Under the pieces are notes generated by a model that was given only the letters and a program-made list of their open reading frames with translations, made no database searches and had not been told where the DNA came from. A stretch of 64,000 nucleotides of DNA from Pachypanchax playfairii (taxonomy: Eukaryota; Chordata; Actinopteri; Cyprinodontiformes; Aplocheilidae): contig SSNP01000105.1 in NCBI GenBank assembly GCA_006937955.1, forward strand, positions 1,145,834 to 1,209,833, read 5' to 3'. The position numbers and the translations under genes are program-made. Every line of letters begins with the position of its first letter. Position 1 is the stretch's first letter. Shown one piece after another: positions 11,395 through 23,025 of the stretch.

Positions 11395-12450
11395 ATGTAC
11401 AGCATCATGATGGAAACGGACTTACATTCCCCCGTGGTGCCCCAGACCAACCCATCCAACCCGGGGGGACACGCGGGTGGAGGAGGAGGGGGGCCCGGAG
11501 GCAAAATCCCCCAGGAGAGAATCAAGAGACCCATGAACGCCTTCATGGTGTGGTCCCGGGGCCAGCGGAGGAAAATGGCCCAGGAGAACCCAAAGATGCA
11601 CAACTCTGAGATCAGCAAGCGGCTGGGCGCGGAGTGGAAGGTGATGACGGAGGCGGAGAAGAGGCCGTTCATCGACGAGGCGAAGCGGCTCCGGGCCATG
11701 CACATGAAGGAGCACCCGGACTACAAGTACCGGCCGCGGAGGAAGACCAAGACCCTGCTCAAAAAGGACAAGTACTCACTGGCCGGTGGACTGCTTGGCC
11801 CATCGGCGGGTGTTGGGATGGGCGGCGGGCAGCGGTTGGAGAGTCCCGGAGGGGGGCACGTGAGGGGGAGTGCGGGCTACGCCACGCACATGAACGGCTG
11901 GGCGAACGGTGCATACTCGGGCCAGGTGGCGGCTGCAGCGGCGGCGGCTCACGCCATGATGCAGGAGGCGCAGCTGGCTTACACGCAACACCCGGGAACC
12001 GGGGCTCACCCCCACCACCCGCATCATCACCCGCACCACCACCCGCACAACCCGCAGCCCGTGCACAGGTACGACATGAGCGCCTTGTCTTACAGCCCCA
12101 TCTCAAACTCTCAGAGCTACATGAGCGCTTCGCCGCCGGGATACGGCGGCATCACCGGCTACACTCACCAACACCAAAGCTCCGGTGTCTCTCCGGTGTC
12201 CGGAGCGATCGGGGGGACTTTGAGCTCTCTTGTGAAATCGGAGCCAAGCGTGAGCCCCCCGGCTTCCACCGCGCGCGCACCACCGTCGTGCCCCACGGGA
12301 GACCTGCGGGACATGATCAGCATGTACCTGCCGACCGGAGAGGCGGCGGGGGACTCGGTTCAGAGCAGACTGCACGTGCTCCACCCGCAGCACTACCAGA
12401 GCGGCGGCAGCACTCCGGTTAACGGGACCGTTCCTCTCACGCATATTTAA
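11395..12450 (+). CDS. sox1: SOX1 transcription factor (SOXB1 group)
   Basis: Complete intronless 351-residue protein, as expected for SOXB1 genes. The N-terminus MYSIMMETDL is typical of SOX1, which fixes the start codon. An HMG box lies at about residues 42-117 (RPMNAFMVWSRGQRRKM through HPDYKYRPRRK), followed by the SOXB1 group homology region (KTLLKKDKYSLAGGLL). Further on are a seven-alanine run (179-185), a histidine/proline-rich stretch (about 205-219), a VKSE sumoylation-type motif (280-283) and the SOX1-like C-terminus ending PLTHI. SOX1 binds ATTGT-type sites in the nucleus and maintains neural progenitors; it also acts in lens. Teleosts have two copies (sox1a, sox1b), and I cannot tell which this is. 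The short Ala and His runs vary between species. Confidence 0.97.
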   Translation: MYSIMMETDLHSPVVPQTNPSNPGGHAGGGGGGPGGKIPQERIKRPMNAFMVWSRGQRRKMAQENPKMHNSEISKRLGAEWKVMTEAEKRPFIDEAKRLRAMHMKEHPDYKYRPRRKTKTLLKKDKYSLAGGLLGPSAGVGMGGGQRLESPGGGHVRGSAGYATHMNGWANGAYSGQVAAAAAAAHAMMQEAQLAYTQHPGTGAHPHHPHHHPHHHPHNPQPVHRYDMSALSYSPISNSQSYMSASPPGYGGITGYTHQHQSSGVSPVSGAIGGTLSSLVKSEPSVSPPASTARAPPSCPTGDLRDMISMYLPTGEAAGDSVQSRLHVLHPQHYQSGGSTPVNGTVPLTHI

Positions 12451-12901
12451 ATCTCTGCAAACCAAATATTTCAGCTCTATAGACGTGGACGCGCGCTGCT
12501 GATGAAGTGTAAATTATAGGCGGTTCGAGCCATAAAATGCAAAACCACTTTGAACAAACTTTTTTATTGTTATTATTATTATTTGGATTTTCTTTAAGTC
12601 ACGGACTCTTTTGTCTGTCCGAGCTAAAGGAAAATGTATCCGAGTAACTTACGCTCTCTGGAACAGAGCACGCCAAGTTTAACTCCAACCAAGAAGGCTG
12701 CTGGATTTTGAAGGTTTTTTTTCTCTCCGACTTTTCTGCGGAAATTTCAGACCCCAGCTCGTCTGACGGATGTTAAACAGGAAGATGTCATTAAAAACAA
12801 GTTATAAGCTGCAGTTTCAATTGATTTCCAGTTTGATGCTTGTAAACATGTGAGTCGGTGTAATTTGAATTTGTTTTTGTTGTTGTAAAATTGTGAATAA
12901 A
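12451..12901 (+). other. sox1 3' untranslated region
   Basis: Non-coding sequence directly after the sox1 stop codon, reaching the first strong poly(A) signal. The extent is inferred from that signal; an alternative signal at 12978-12983 would lengthen it. Confidence 0.5.
12896..12901 (+). promoter_or_regulatory. poly(A) signal candidate of sox1
   Basis: AATAAA about 445 bp after the stop codon, in an AT-rich context with T-rich sequence nearby. A second AATAAA is at 12978-12983. Confidence 0.45.
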
Positions 12902-13195
12902 TAGGCCTGAAAACGCTTTTATGAAATTGTACATAATTTACTAAATAAGACACGTTTCCCGGTGAAGCACCGAGTTGAATAAAATCTCCCAGATTTATTT
13001 GTTTCTTGGAGAAAATGTCACAAATTGTTTTTAGAATTTTCATCTTAATTTCCAGTAGAAAAACGCAACTATTGCAGCCGATTTGTTCTTTCCATTATTT
13101 GGAAAGATTTTAATGTTCTGAATGTTGGATCATTTTAATCTGATCGAGATTAAATTAAATGTGACAAATTACATCAGATTTTTTTTTTTACATAT

Positions 13196-13262
<67 letters not shown>

Positions 13263-14139
13263 CGTGATGCATGTCGTGCCTTTGTTCCATGAAGTTAGAG
13301 GTTAAAAGAGACTGATATATAAACAGATATTTGGGTTAAAAAAGAAGGGAAATTAGTTGTAACTTTTTCTAAATTTGCTTTGTTAGGTAATAATTTACTT
13401 CTCTGGAATTATTATTTCTGCACATGTGCTAGAGGGTGAAAACGTGATCCTGCTTTATTTATTATGATGGGTTATTAAGGATTTTTTCCGATATTTAATT
13501 TATTTTTCTAAAAATGTGTTAATTTTTCTGGTTTTGTTCTAATTCAATAATCAGAACAAAATTAGCCTCCAATTGATCGAAATTTTTGTGTCACCAGTTT
13601 TCACTAGTTTTGCTCTAAATTGTAGATTTTTTTCTAAAATATGAAACAACCATGTTTATGTATATATACACACACACAGATCAAATATGACAAGTTATAT
13701 TTCATTTTTTTTAAGAAACCTTTCTGTCATCTCTGCATAATTAATAAGATACTTGCCTTTGTACTCTGACAGGTGTAAATCACCTTGTGATATCATTCTA
13801 CTCAACTTGCTGTACTCAGATCAGTGAAAGCCAAATCCTTCTTGTTTTATCGTACTTACAGGCCACACAAAGCCAAGTTTCGTTACCTGCCAGCAGGGTC
13901 GTGACCTCAAACCAGAGGGAATCTGATAAAAAGAGAATCTGCTGTTAGAAACTTCTTTTTCATTTTGTCTCATTTAGCCACTTCAAACTCTCCTGCACTG
14001 GCGTCCCTTTTCCTCGACACTGATCTGGAAACCTTACCCCCCGTCCTGACCACCAGCTCCAAGCGCTGGCTTGTGTATGTTGTCGTCATGGCTGTTAAAT
14101 TATTTCCTTCTTTAAATTTAATGGCTGAATCAGTGGAGG
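12902..14139. other. intergenic, AT-rich
   Basis: Holds the CA/TA microsatellite listed below and a shorter TA/CA tract near 13660. No coding evidence. Confidence 0.45.
13190..13260. repeat. compound (CA)n(TA)n microsatellite
   Basis: A short alternating CA run passes directly into about 24 TA units. Simple-sequence repeat, prone to length variation. Confidence 0.95.
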
Positions 14140-14350
14140 CCCGGGGGCATGAATGAGTGGAGGAGGAGAAAGAGAGGAGGGGTTTTTGTGTTTGAGGAGA
14201 ATGGGGATTAGCCCTGGTGTAAGCCGGTGCAACCCGGGGGTCACTCCCAACAAAAAGCCCGGCAAACAGCCCCCCCTGGTTTTATCGGACTAATTCCCAC
14301 TCGTGTCTGAACCTGAAAGCAAGAGGGCAGCTCGGATGCAAATCCCATCC
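14140..14350. promoter_or_regulatory. candidate conserved non-coding element
   Basis: Non-coding block of raised GC content in AT-rich surroundings, 1.7 kb after sox1. It contains a bicoid-class homeodomain site GGATTA (14205-14210), a CTAATTCCC site near 14290 and a perfect POU octamer ATGCAAAT (14336-14343). POU plus homeodomain sites next to a neural SOX gene suggest an enhancer; conservation is untested. Confidence 0.35.
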
Positions 14351-15389
14351 AGAAAATCAGAGAGTTAAACTGAAGGTATTTCACAAATACAAGATGTTTG
14401 GTTTGGTTTCGTTTGCTTTTATAAAAACACCCGAAACTCTAGCAGCTCGATTTTAAAGCTGAATAACAGACTGAATATTTAAATTGCAACCTGCACAAGA
14501 AGCCACATGGTACAGCTGATACATACACACACAACACAAATTAAACACCAATCACTCTCAGTAGTTGGAGCTCAGCCAAATGTTGTATAATAAATTGTGA
14601 TTTACAGAAATCTGCCACAATACGAAAAGTTTAATTAGAACATCAGTGACAGGAAATCACTGGACCTGTATAAAAACCTCCACTGGTTTTTAATTCATTT
14701 ATTAAACGTTTCATTTTGTCTTAGAGCATTTTATATTTCTAAAAGAATATTTAATCTCCTCTTCAGGTAAACAAAATAAACAAAACTATGTTGCTTTTCT
14801 TCCATAAAGAGGGCAACACTGAATTTAAATAAATAAGATTCATAAAAACAAAAACAAACTTAATTAATGTTTTCCTATTCTTTTCATTTGCAGTCAGTTG
14901 TTGATGCTCTGTAACTTTTTCCTCTGATATTTTTAACATTACATGCAACAACCTGTCATTTTTCCCAGGGAGCATCTACCTGAAATAAAAACTAAAAATC
15001 TGATTTATGAGAGAAATTTGAAGTTGGTTAGTTGAAAGTTGAATTTTTAAACTGTATTAGTAAAAGTACTGGAATGTTTACAGGCACATGAAGCATCAAC
15101 TGGAATCCCGAGAGGTTTTCCCTAAAAAAGCTGTTTACAGAAAGTTGTGGAGACTTTATAAGATGCTATAAGAGGAGGAGCTTCCAGGACGTGATCAGGT
15201 TGGTTTGATGGATCTCAGTGAAGCTCAGGTAAGATGAAGGACAGTAATCAGAGGACAGTTTGGTCCCACCATGAGCGAGGACACAGCTGTGTGTCTGCAT
15301 GTTTTATCCTCTGCTCATGTTCTGCTTGGCAGATGTTTGGACACCGTTTCTCTGGCACCCCTCACTCCATAACCCCGTGCACCTCCCAC
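14351..15389. other. intergenic, nothing recognised
   Basis: AT-rich, with short random ORFs only. Confidence 0.4.
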
Positions 15390-15690
15390 CCACCCCATCC
15401 CGTGTGCTCCTGATGTCCTGAACGTGGATAATCGGCATCAGTTTATCACGCCTCCACATATTTTCCTCCCTCTTCTCCTATAAAAACCCTCACCTCTGTC
15501 GTTGGACCCGGTCCTGTCAGGGGAGATTACGGGGGACCGATTGCACCAGACTGAATGTGGCGCGAGGAGATTAGCCGGGACGCCACAGAAAATAGCAACG
15601 GGGCCAACGGATTCCTCGTGAGGGGGCCTTATCATGCAATTACACGTTGACACGTTTTAACCATTTTTCAGCCTCTTAATCCGAGACCCC
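15390..15690. promoter_or_regulatory. candidate conserved non-coding element, homeodomain-rich
   Basis: A sharply bounded GC-balanced block with several homeodomain cores: GATTA at 15525-15529 and 15569-15573, CAATTA at 15637-15642 and TTAATCC at 15676-15682, plus a GGATAATC near 15426. The one minus-strand ORF across it (15438-15653) shows no domain. Block structure and position suggest an enhancer of sox1. Confidence 0.4.
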
Positions 15691-16514
15691 CCCACCCCCA
15701 CCCCCAGCCCCCCGTTCTTTCCAAAAGCAGACCTATTGGTGCTGAGGGAGCCTCACTGTTCTCCATCTGACTCCATCATCCTCTGCTGCTGTCTGTAAAC
15801 GGTTTCTCTGCCTAGTTATCAGTCACTGCTCATTTCTGTACAAATCTATACACAGGAACAACACAAATAATCTCTCTACTTCTAAACTTTTAAAAGCCAA
15901 AAACAATAAAACTTTACTTTGGTCTCTTTGGAATAAACAGATTAACAGGCTTTATTCTACAGAATACCCAAAATATATGAAAAGTTATTTTTGTTCTGTC
16001 GTAAGGCCAATAGAAAGTTTCTCTAAACATGAAATGTAGTTCTAATCTGAAATCAATCATTTTTCAGACAGATTTCAATAATCTCTCACAATATAACGTC
16101 TCTTTATAGAAACTGGACAGTCTCTGAAATAACTTAAAAAGCAACATTGAATAGAAATGTACCAAAAATTCAGTAACGCCAGTCAAATATCATTTTTGAT
16201 CTTTGGTGCAACAGAATGAATTTAAAACAAACCGGTCTGGACAATAATAATGTAAAAAAAATCGACCTGTAATTATAATCTCAGGTGCCTTTAAGCTTCT
16301 AATCAGGGAACAAACAGGATCTTGGGTAGTTTAGTATTATTGTGTGCACCACACTGAACATGGACCACAGAAAGTAAAGGAGCTGTTTGAGGTCAGAGAG
16401 GAGATTTTAGATCTCCGTGTAAAAACTACAAGTCTATCTGGGACTGTATCCATCTTCTAAGAGGAAATCAAACCCCAAACTGACAGATAAAAGTCTCACC
16501 AGCTGGAATCATTA
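15691..16514. other. intergenic, nothing recognised
   Basis: Begins with a C-rich tract near 15685-15715 and is otherwise AT-rich, with no repeat termini or exon signals. Confidence 0.4.
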
Positions 16515-18840
16515 CATCTTAGAAAAGTTCCCCATCTGACCCCCTTAAATTTGACAGAAAAAAAATGGTATGTGGTTGGTAATATTCAGACAATATACAG
16601 TCTTTTACATGTCTACTCTGAATACGTTTATAAACAGAGCAAACTGAGGCCGTTTTGGACGTCACTTAGTGACCATGTTAAAACTGAAATATCTCCAGAA
16701 CTATTTGTTCCAGGGCCAATACATTTTGTGGGCCAAGAGACCTGGTCCTAACCACCATGTATTCTAACTTACAGTATTGTTACCTTATTCATACCACTGG
16801 CCCTCCACTTTGCGTCTAAATTTTGGTCCTATGAATTCTGGAAGGGTTTTCAAATGTCCATAAAAATCCCTGTTTTCAATGTATAAGCTTCAAACTTGGT
16901 AGATGATCTGACATGAACCCGGTCTTTCACACTGCACGATATCAGGCAATAGAGTCTGATATGGATGTTGAAATATTAAAGTCCAAAAATGAAAAAAAAA
17001 ATACATTTACGTCAATGAGTGGGGCAATATTTCTCATTAATAATCAACATGGAACTTGGGATTATGGAAAGACCATATTCTTATTGACAGCATTGGAATG
17101 GGATTTGCCTGTTTTTTTTTTGTAATGGTTTTTTAAAATATTGTTGTGCGACATTCTCAATTACTGTAATATCTGCTAATTTGAATTCAGCCGCCAGAAA
17201 TAGTGCAGTAAGAACTTTTCCCGACTGGATTTGGCAAAAGCTTAATTTATTGTGATTGGATAAAGACAAATCATGGTGGGCGGACTCTTGCTGGCGCGTC
17301 CTCCAATCAGCTCAAAATATTATACCAGATGTTCCTCCCTTTAAAATGGAGCAATCCCAGATGTGTAGCACCGACTGGACACGTGGGGCTAAACATAAAT
17401 CTGGAAGAGCCAGGTTAATGGTACTCATTTTCCATGAAATCATTTTCATGTTGATAACTGGTGTCATTCATGGGAAATATTGCCCCAAACCTTGACGTAA
17501 ATGTGTTTGTTCCCATATTTGGACTCTGACACTCAGTTTACACCGGGCGTGTCAGCGGCACGGTTCTGTCGCGACCTCCTCGGCGTGTCAATCACCACCA
17601 GGATTGTCAGAGTCAGCAGCAGCGCGGTCTACCGACTTGACTCGCGAGATCACAAAATCACGTGTGATCGAAAAAGATGTGGTAGGAAAAAAGAAAGTGT
17701 ACAAGCAATAGAGATAACTGCACCCTGGTGAAGATTGTGATACAAAACTCATTCAAAAATGTGTGGGAGACTCACAGCGTGGACTGCAGCTGGAATCAGT
17801 CCTTCAAGAACCACTACGTACAGACGTCTGTAAGACATGGGTTCAACTGTCGTATTCCATGTGTCAACCCACTGTTAAACAAGAGACAGTATCAGAAGCT
17901 AAAGACTGGACTGCTGCTGAGTGTTCTAAAGTTATGTTCTCTGATGAAAGAGAATTTGATATTTCCTTTGGAAATCAAGGTCCCAGAGTCTGGAGGAAGA
18001 GAGGAGAGACAAATTGTCCACGTTGCTTGAGGTCCAATTTAACGTTTCTACAGTCTGTGATAGTTTGGGGTCCCAAGTCATCTGCTGGTGTTGGTCCCTT
18101 GTGTTTTCTGAGATCCAAAGTCAATGCAGCCGTCAACCAGGAAGTTTTAGGGCACTTCATGCTTCCTGCTGCTGGCCAACTTTATGGAGATGCAGATTTC
18201 CTTTTCCAACAGGAAAACACACATTGCCAAAGCTACCAGTACCTGGTTTAAGGACCTTGGTATCTCTGTTCTTGATTGGTCAGGGAAAACGGCAATATGC
18301 CAGACCCAACAATGCAGAAGAGCTGAAGGCCACTATCAGAGCAACATGGGCTCTCCTAATCCAGGTAAAAAGAGCCCCAACTAAATACTAAGTGCTTTAC
18401 ATTCTCATGCTTTTCAGTTGGCCAACATTAAAAAAAAAAAACATTGTCTTAATTTATAATCTAATTTTCTTAGATACTGGATTTGGGACTTTCATTAGTT
18501 GTCAGATATAATCATCAAAATTAAAAGAAATAAACATTTGAAATATATCAGTCTGTGCGTAATGATTAAATCTAATATACAAGTGTCACTTTTTGAATGG
18601 ACTTACTGAAATAAATCAACCTTTTCATGATATTTAATTTTATGACTCGTGCCTGTAGTTCTGGAGATATTTCAGTGTGAACATGGTCGTTCAGACACTG
18701 ACGTCCAAACCGACCTAAGAAACGGAACCATTTTGCTCCATTTAGAGATTTATTTTGTGTAAAAAGTTTTTTCAGTAGGGATCTGATCATTTTGGATATG
18801 GCCTATTTCAGACAAATCTGAGGGGGTCAGGTGGGAGCTA
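16515..18840. mobile_element. composite DNA transposon with about 180-bp inverted ends
   Basis: The left end (about 16519-16705) and right end (about 18658-18840) are diverged inverted copies of one another: both contain a CTGACCCCCT core near the tip and, further in, gtttggacgtca-like and 'gaaatatctccagaact' segments. The right end abuts a Tc1-type terminus ending at 18657, and a Tc1 transposase remnant lies inside. The simplest reading is a fold-back type element invaded by a Tc1 element, with the left part of the Tc1 lost. Confidence 0.6.
17728..18391 (+). pseudogene. Tc1-type transposase pseudogene
   Basis: Pieces in different frames match a Tc1-like transposase: VMFSDE (first catalytic Asp region), GPRVWRK, QSVIVWG, VGPLCFLRSKVNA, HFMLPAAGQLYGDADFLFQQ, HTAKATSTWFKDLGI and, in another frame, RPNNAEELKATIRATW with the C-terminal APTKY. 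The segment holding the SPDLNPIE block, with the third catalytic acid, is deleted, and there are frameshifts, so no active enzyme can be made. The 3' sequence to 18657 resembles a common fish Tc1 terminus. Confidence 0.8.
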
Positions 18841-18849
18841 TTTATTTCA

Positions 18850-19530
18850 TCTGCATGGAATGACTCAAAGCTCCAAAAAAAGAGTCAAAGAAATCATCCA
18901 AAACCATTCAAGCTTCACGCCAAAGTCAAGGTGCTTTCTGATCACACCATCAGTCACTTTCCAAACCATCACAGACTCCATGGAACAAGATCCAGGAGGC
19001 CCCACAACTGACAGAAAACCCTTAGAACTGAGGAATTCACTAACATGCAACCCCTCGAGCTTCTGGGAGAAAATCCTTTGGACAAACTGGAGATTCTGAT
19101 CACTCACATCAGCTCTATATTATCAGAAAAAAGTAGGTTTTGAAAGAAAATAATCTTGTACCTGCAGTGCAACATAAAGGGGGCACAGTTTAGTTTTGGG
19201 CTGCTTTGCTGCATCTGGGCTGGATGTCTTCACTCTATGCAGGAAAAATTTAATCTCAAGACTATCGAGGCATTCTCAGGAAAATGTGCAGCTCAGTGTC
19301 AGAAAGGCCACGGGTCCTGTAACAGGATAAAGACTTAAAACACAGAAAAAAACACCCAAAATGTTCATGTATGAGCTCTGAGCTGTTTTCTTAATCTTGT
19401 CTTACCTTATTGAACCCTAACCCATCTGTGGAATGAGCTGAAACATGAACCCTTCAGACGTCCAACATTGGGGCAGTTTGCTCATCAGAACTGAGTCAAA
19501 ATACCTGTCGACAGGTGCAGAAGTTACAAA
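18850..19530 (+). pseudogene. second decayed Tc1-like element
   Basis: Contains 'gaaatcatccaaaaccattcaagcttc', 'cttctgggagaaaatcctttggac' and 'aatctcaagactatcgaggca' phrases shared with the remnant at about 41840-42170. A later segment reads HLWNELKHEPFRRP, like the C-terminal region of Tc1 transposases. Many stops and frameshifts. It lies immediately next to the composite element, making a transposon-rich island. Confidence 0.55.
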
Positions 19531-20962
19531 AATCATCTGACTCAAAAATCAGTGACTGACTCAAGACTGCGACAAAATATTAAATTAAGAGTTTTAATCA
19601 GTTTTGTCCAGTAGATATCTGAAAAACTTTAAGGATGGTGTAATTTTCAGTGATTACATTTTGTAATGGATGTAACACTGTATAGAGTTTCATTTTTAAT
19701 ATGAAAGTATATATATTTAACTTATTTGATGATGCAAAACTCATTTATGAGAAATTAGCTTAACTTGCCCATAAATCAGGAAGGATTTGTTGTAGAACAG
19801 TTCTGTATGTACATCACAACCTTCTGAGACTTTACAGAACAAGCAACTAAAACCACAATACTGGAATAATTATATAAGGGACAATGACTAATGCAAGTTG
19901 AGTCTTTTATGTAACAACAAGTTCACAGCAGTTCATTGTGGACAGGATTTCTACCAGACAACAGAAAACATGAAATAATCACAAGCATCCAAGTAAAACT
20001 CTCGTCAATTCAGTGTAAATTCAGAGTTGATGTTGGAGAAGTGGCAACAGAAACTGAGCTGTCCTGGTGCTGAAATGGATACGTTACATCCTAACAGTAA
20101 ATTCTAAGTTTCTCTTTTTATCTAAACTTAAAAAAAAACATCATACAATTAAATGTCCAGCACTCCTTGAATGACTGTGTATCATTGCTGCCTTTTGTAC
20201 CAGAATTTAGCTAAAATCATCTTATGTTGATAAATGATGTCGTGAGGACGCGTCATGAAGGTTTTACACAGCTGTCACTATACAAACACACACGCTCGCC
20301 TACAATTCATTCAACCCATTAAAACACAGATAATCAGAGAAAGAAATACTCACAGTGCCACCGGACTCGCACGTGCACGCCAGGATCAGACATTAGTACC
20401 TCCATGAGATGCTTCTTGGTGGAATTTGGTCTTTTTTCTCTCCTTTTTCTGTTCCAATCTGTTTGTCTGTAACGTTTGTTTACATCCACAATGACTCAGA
20501 CTGGAAATCTGATCTATGTAAAAAAGTTTCTACAGAACACAAATGTAATATTGATTAATATGAAGTAGTAAAATAAACATTTAAAGTCAGTGACATTTTA
20601 AAAAGTGTGACATTTACTTTTATTTTTAACAAACAAAATGTGTTTAAAAGGGGCATAAATTAAGTTTGCAAGAAAAACTTCTCCAGGTCAGTTGAAAGCA
20701 CTTCAACATCGGAATCAATTATAAATGCCGTAGAAAAGTAGAGTCTTGTCGAGCCAATTACCTGAACACCAGGCTACTTTTACTGCCGAGATCAGGCACT
20801 TTGGAGAAGGAAAAAAAAACGTGACGGGGAGGAAGGAATGGAAGAGAGCAGGAAACACTAACATGATTACAACTGTAGCTCAGGCTAAAGTAATCACCAC
20901 AGTTAAAAGGTCTCCTGCCAGCCCAGAGGCCAATGAACTGCTCTCTTCTTTTCACCTCTTCA

Positions 20963-20964
<2 letters not shown>
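19531..20964. other. intergenic, no gene supported
   Basis: AT-rich, with no repeat termini. About 20730-20960 is more balanced in composition (gccaattacctgaacacc) and could be regulatory. The open frame running into the G tract owes its length to the homopolymer. Confidence 0.35.

Positions 20965-21008
<44 letters not shown>
20965..21008 (+). repeat. 44-base G homopolymer
   Basis: Uninterrupted run of G. It could form G-quadruplexes, and its length is likely unreliable in the assembly. Confidence 0.9.
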
Positions 21009-21009
<1 letters not shown>

Positions 21010-22976
21010 TCAGTCATTTACAGACTGCAGGTGAGATCTGGTTCACATCTCTCCACAATCTCCCACCAGACCAGCAGCCACAAATACAGTTCAATTAGTG
21101 CCATTCATCAGCAACAAGCCTCAAATTAGTTGGGAATTTCTGATGAGACATTTTACCAGCAAGTGGTGAAATATTCTGGCTCACAATTCTTATAACTCTG
21201 AACTTCAAAATTTACCTTCAAATATATAGAAATATATATACAAGTTGTTTTAGATGATTTCTGTGAAAATCAAAACAGTATTTACAGCTTCTCAATAATC
21301 TTTACTTATAAAATATTGATCAGTTTTGGGGAAATAAAATGATGTTTTGAATAAACTTATGCCCTTATTTTATCCCAACACAGAACTATATATGAAATAT
21401 CTTCTCTCTCTTTTTACAATCTTATTTGCTTGTAAATTTATTGCACAATAAAAACGTGAACCCTCACGTGACAGAACCATAAAATGGAGAAGTCTAGCTG
21501 AGTTTTACACTTTCCAAAAACCGAATCGTTCATTATGTTTGATAAAATGGCAGAAATCAGACAAAACGTGTCAAGCATCCTGAGAGATGGAGGAAAGTGT
21601 GCACACTTGTGTCTAAGTGATTGTGTAATATCTCCACAGGAAGTTCATAAACTCTTTGTAACACGTTGACCTCTACAAGTGAAGGCAAGTCGGGGGCAGA
21701 GAGCCATTAGTGGCATTACTTTGTCAGTCGGTGTGTTAGAGAGTTTAAAACCGAGGAGGTGGTGAAGGGAACTCAGTTTGGTTTTGTACCAAATCTTGAG
21801 ACATCCAAAATGAAATAAGTAGAATAAACATGTTGAGAGCCAGAACGTCCTGTGCTTAAATAGGGCCTAAAAAACATAAATCCATGAAACTGAGATTAAA
21901 AACCTTCAAATTAAACATTTTCTGTTACCACATCGAAAGGTTTTGTCCAAAACAAGGTCGCCATTTCTGTGAACAAGTTTAACGAGTCCAGGAGAACATG
22001 AGATGGTGATGGAAGGAAAAACATGAGAAACTCTTCAAAGATAAAATCAGGTTGTTACACTGATCAGCTGGTTAAACTCCTTAAACCCACAAGCTGCTTC
22101 ATTAAATATCTGGAAACTAAAAACACTTTCATCATGTTAGCTATAGATATTAGAACTCATCAAGTGACTCATGGACGATGGAGGCTGGCTGTCGGGGTTT
22201 TGGATGGTACCGACTCTGTAAAGTGCTCATTACTTTATCAAGCTGATAAAAGAGATCAAAACCAACCGGAGGGGCTTTGGGTTTTAAAAGCAGATCCATA
22301 GGCGCTTCCAGCTGAGATTCAGGTCTTCACCAACGCTGAGTAACCAGCGTTTAGACACTGAAACGCCTGACGATCCCAGGACTGATGACCTGTCACAACA
22401 CGCATCGTACACATGACTCCAACTTTTAATTTAAACACGCCGCCAGTGATCCGGCAGGCATCAGCTTTTACGTATGTACAGGCATCTTTGCATGCTCATA
22501 AACAATAAACTGAGCGTGCAGAAGTGTGTGTGTGCTTGTGTGTGTGCGCTTTTGGGTAAAACAATATGCTAATCTCTGGCGTGGAGTGGAGGGATTTGCC
22601 GTATAAAGGATAGAAAGAGGGAGAAGCATGCTTGTTAGTGATAGCCTGGCTGAAGTTTCCTCCACACACCCACCTCCCTGATCCACTTATGTAGGCCTCT
22701 TCGTGCATTTGTGTGCAGGAGAGGATGAGTGATCTGTCAGAATACACACAGTCATCTATAAATGCTGTTCCTGTTTGTGTTATTTGTGGATGCAGCATAT
22801 TGAATATTGATATCCCAGTGTGTTTAGCCATGCATGTGTGTGTAGGTGTGTGTGTGTGAGAGCAGAGGGATGATCTGTGTTGGCAGCCAGTAGTTATGGA
22901 CTCAGATTAAACATGGAGAGGGATTCAGTCTGAAGGTATTTACAGATTCTCATTATAGCCTCAGAATCTGTGCATG

Positions 22977-23025
<49 letters not shown>

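Larger units (their letters stand above)
10960..12540. other. CpG island over sox1
   Basis: From the cgcgcgcgcgc run near 10967 through the end of the sox1 CDS the sequence is strongly GC- and CpG-rich, against an AT-rich background on both sides. Such islands are normal for vertebrate developmental transcription factor genes. Confidence 0.75.

Noticed and set aside
11634..12422. 262-codon ORF in another frame of sox1, and several antisense ORFs
   Set aside because: Shadows of the GC-rich sox1 CDS; their composition (Arg/Gly/Ala-rich) follows from GC content.
20746..21129. Plus-strand ORF of 127 codons with a glycine run
   Set aside because: Its length comes from the G homopolymer, which codes glycine in any frame; flanking peptide shows no family.
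22468..22831. Minus-strand ORFs with His/Thr repeats
   Set aside because: Produced by GT-rich simple sequence; no conserved motif.
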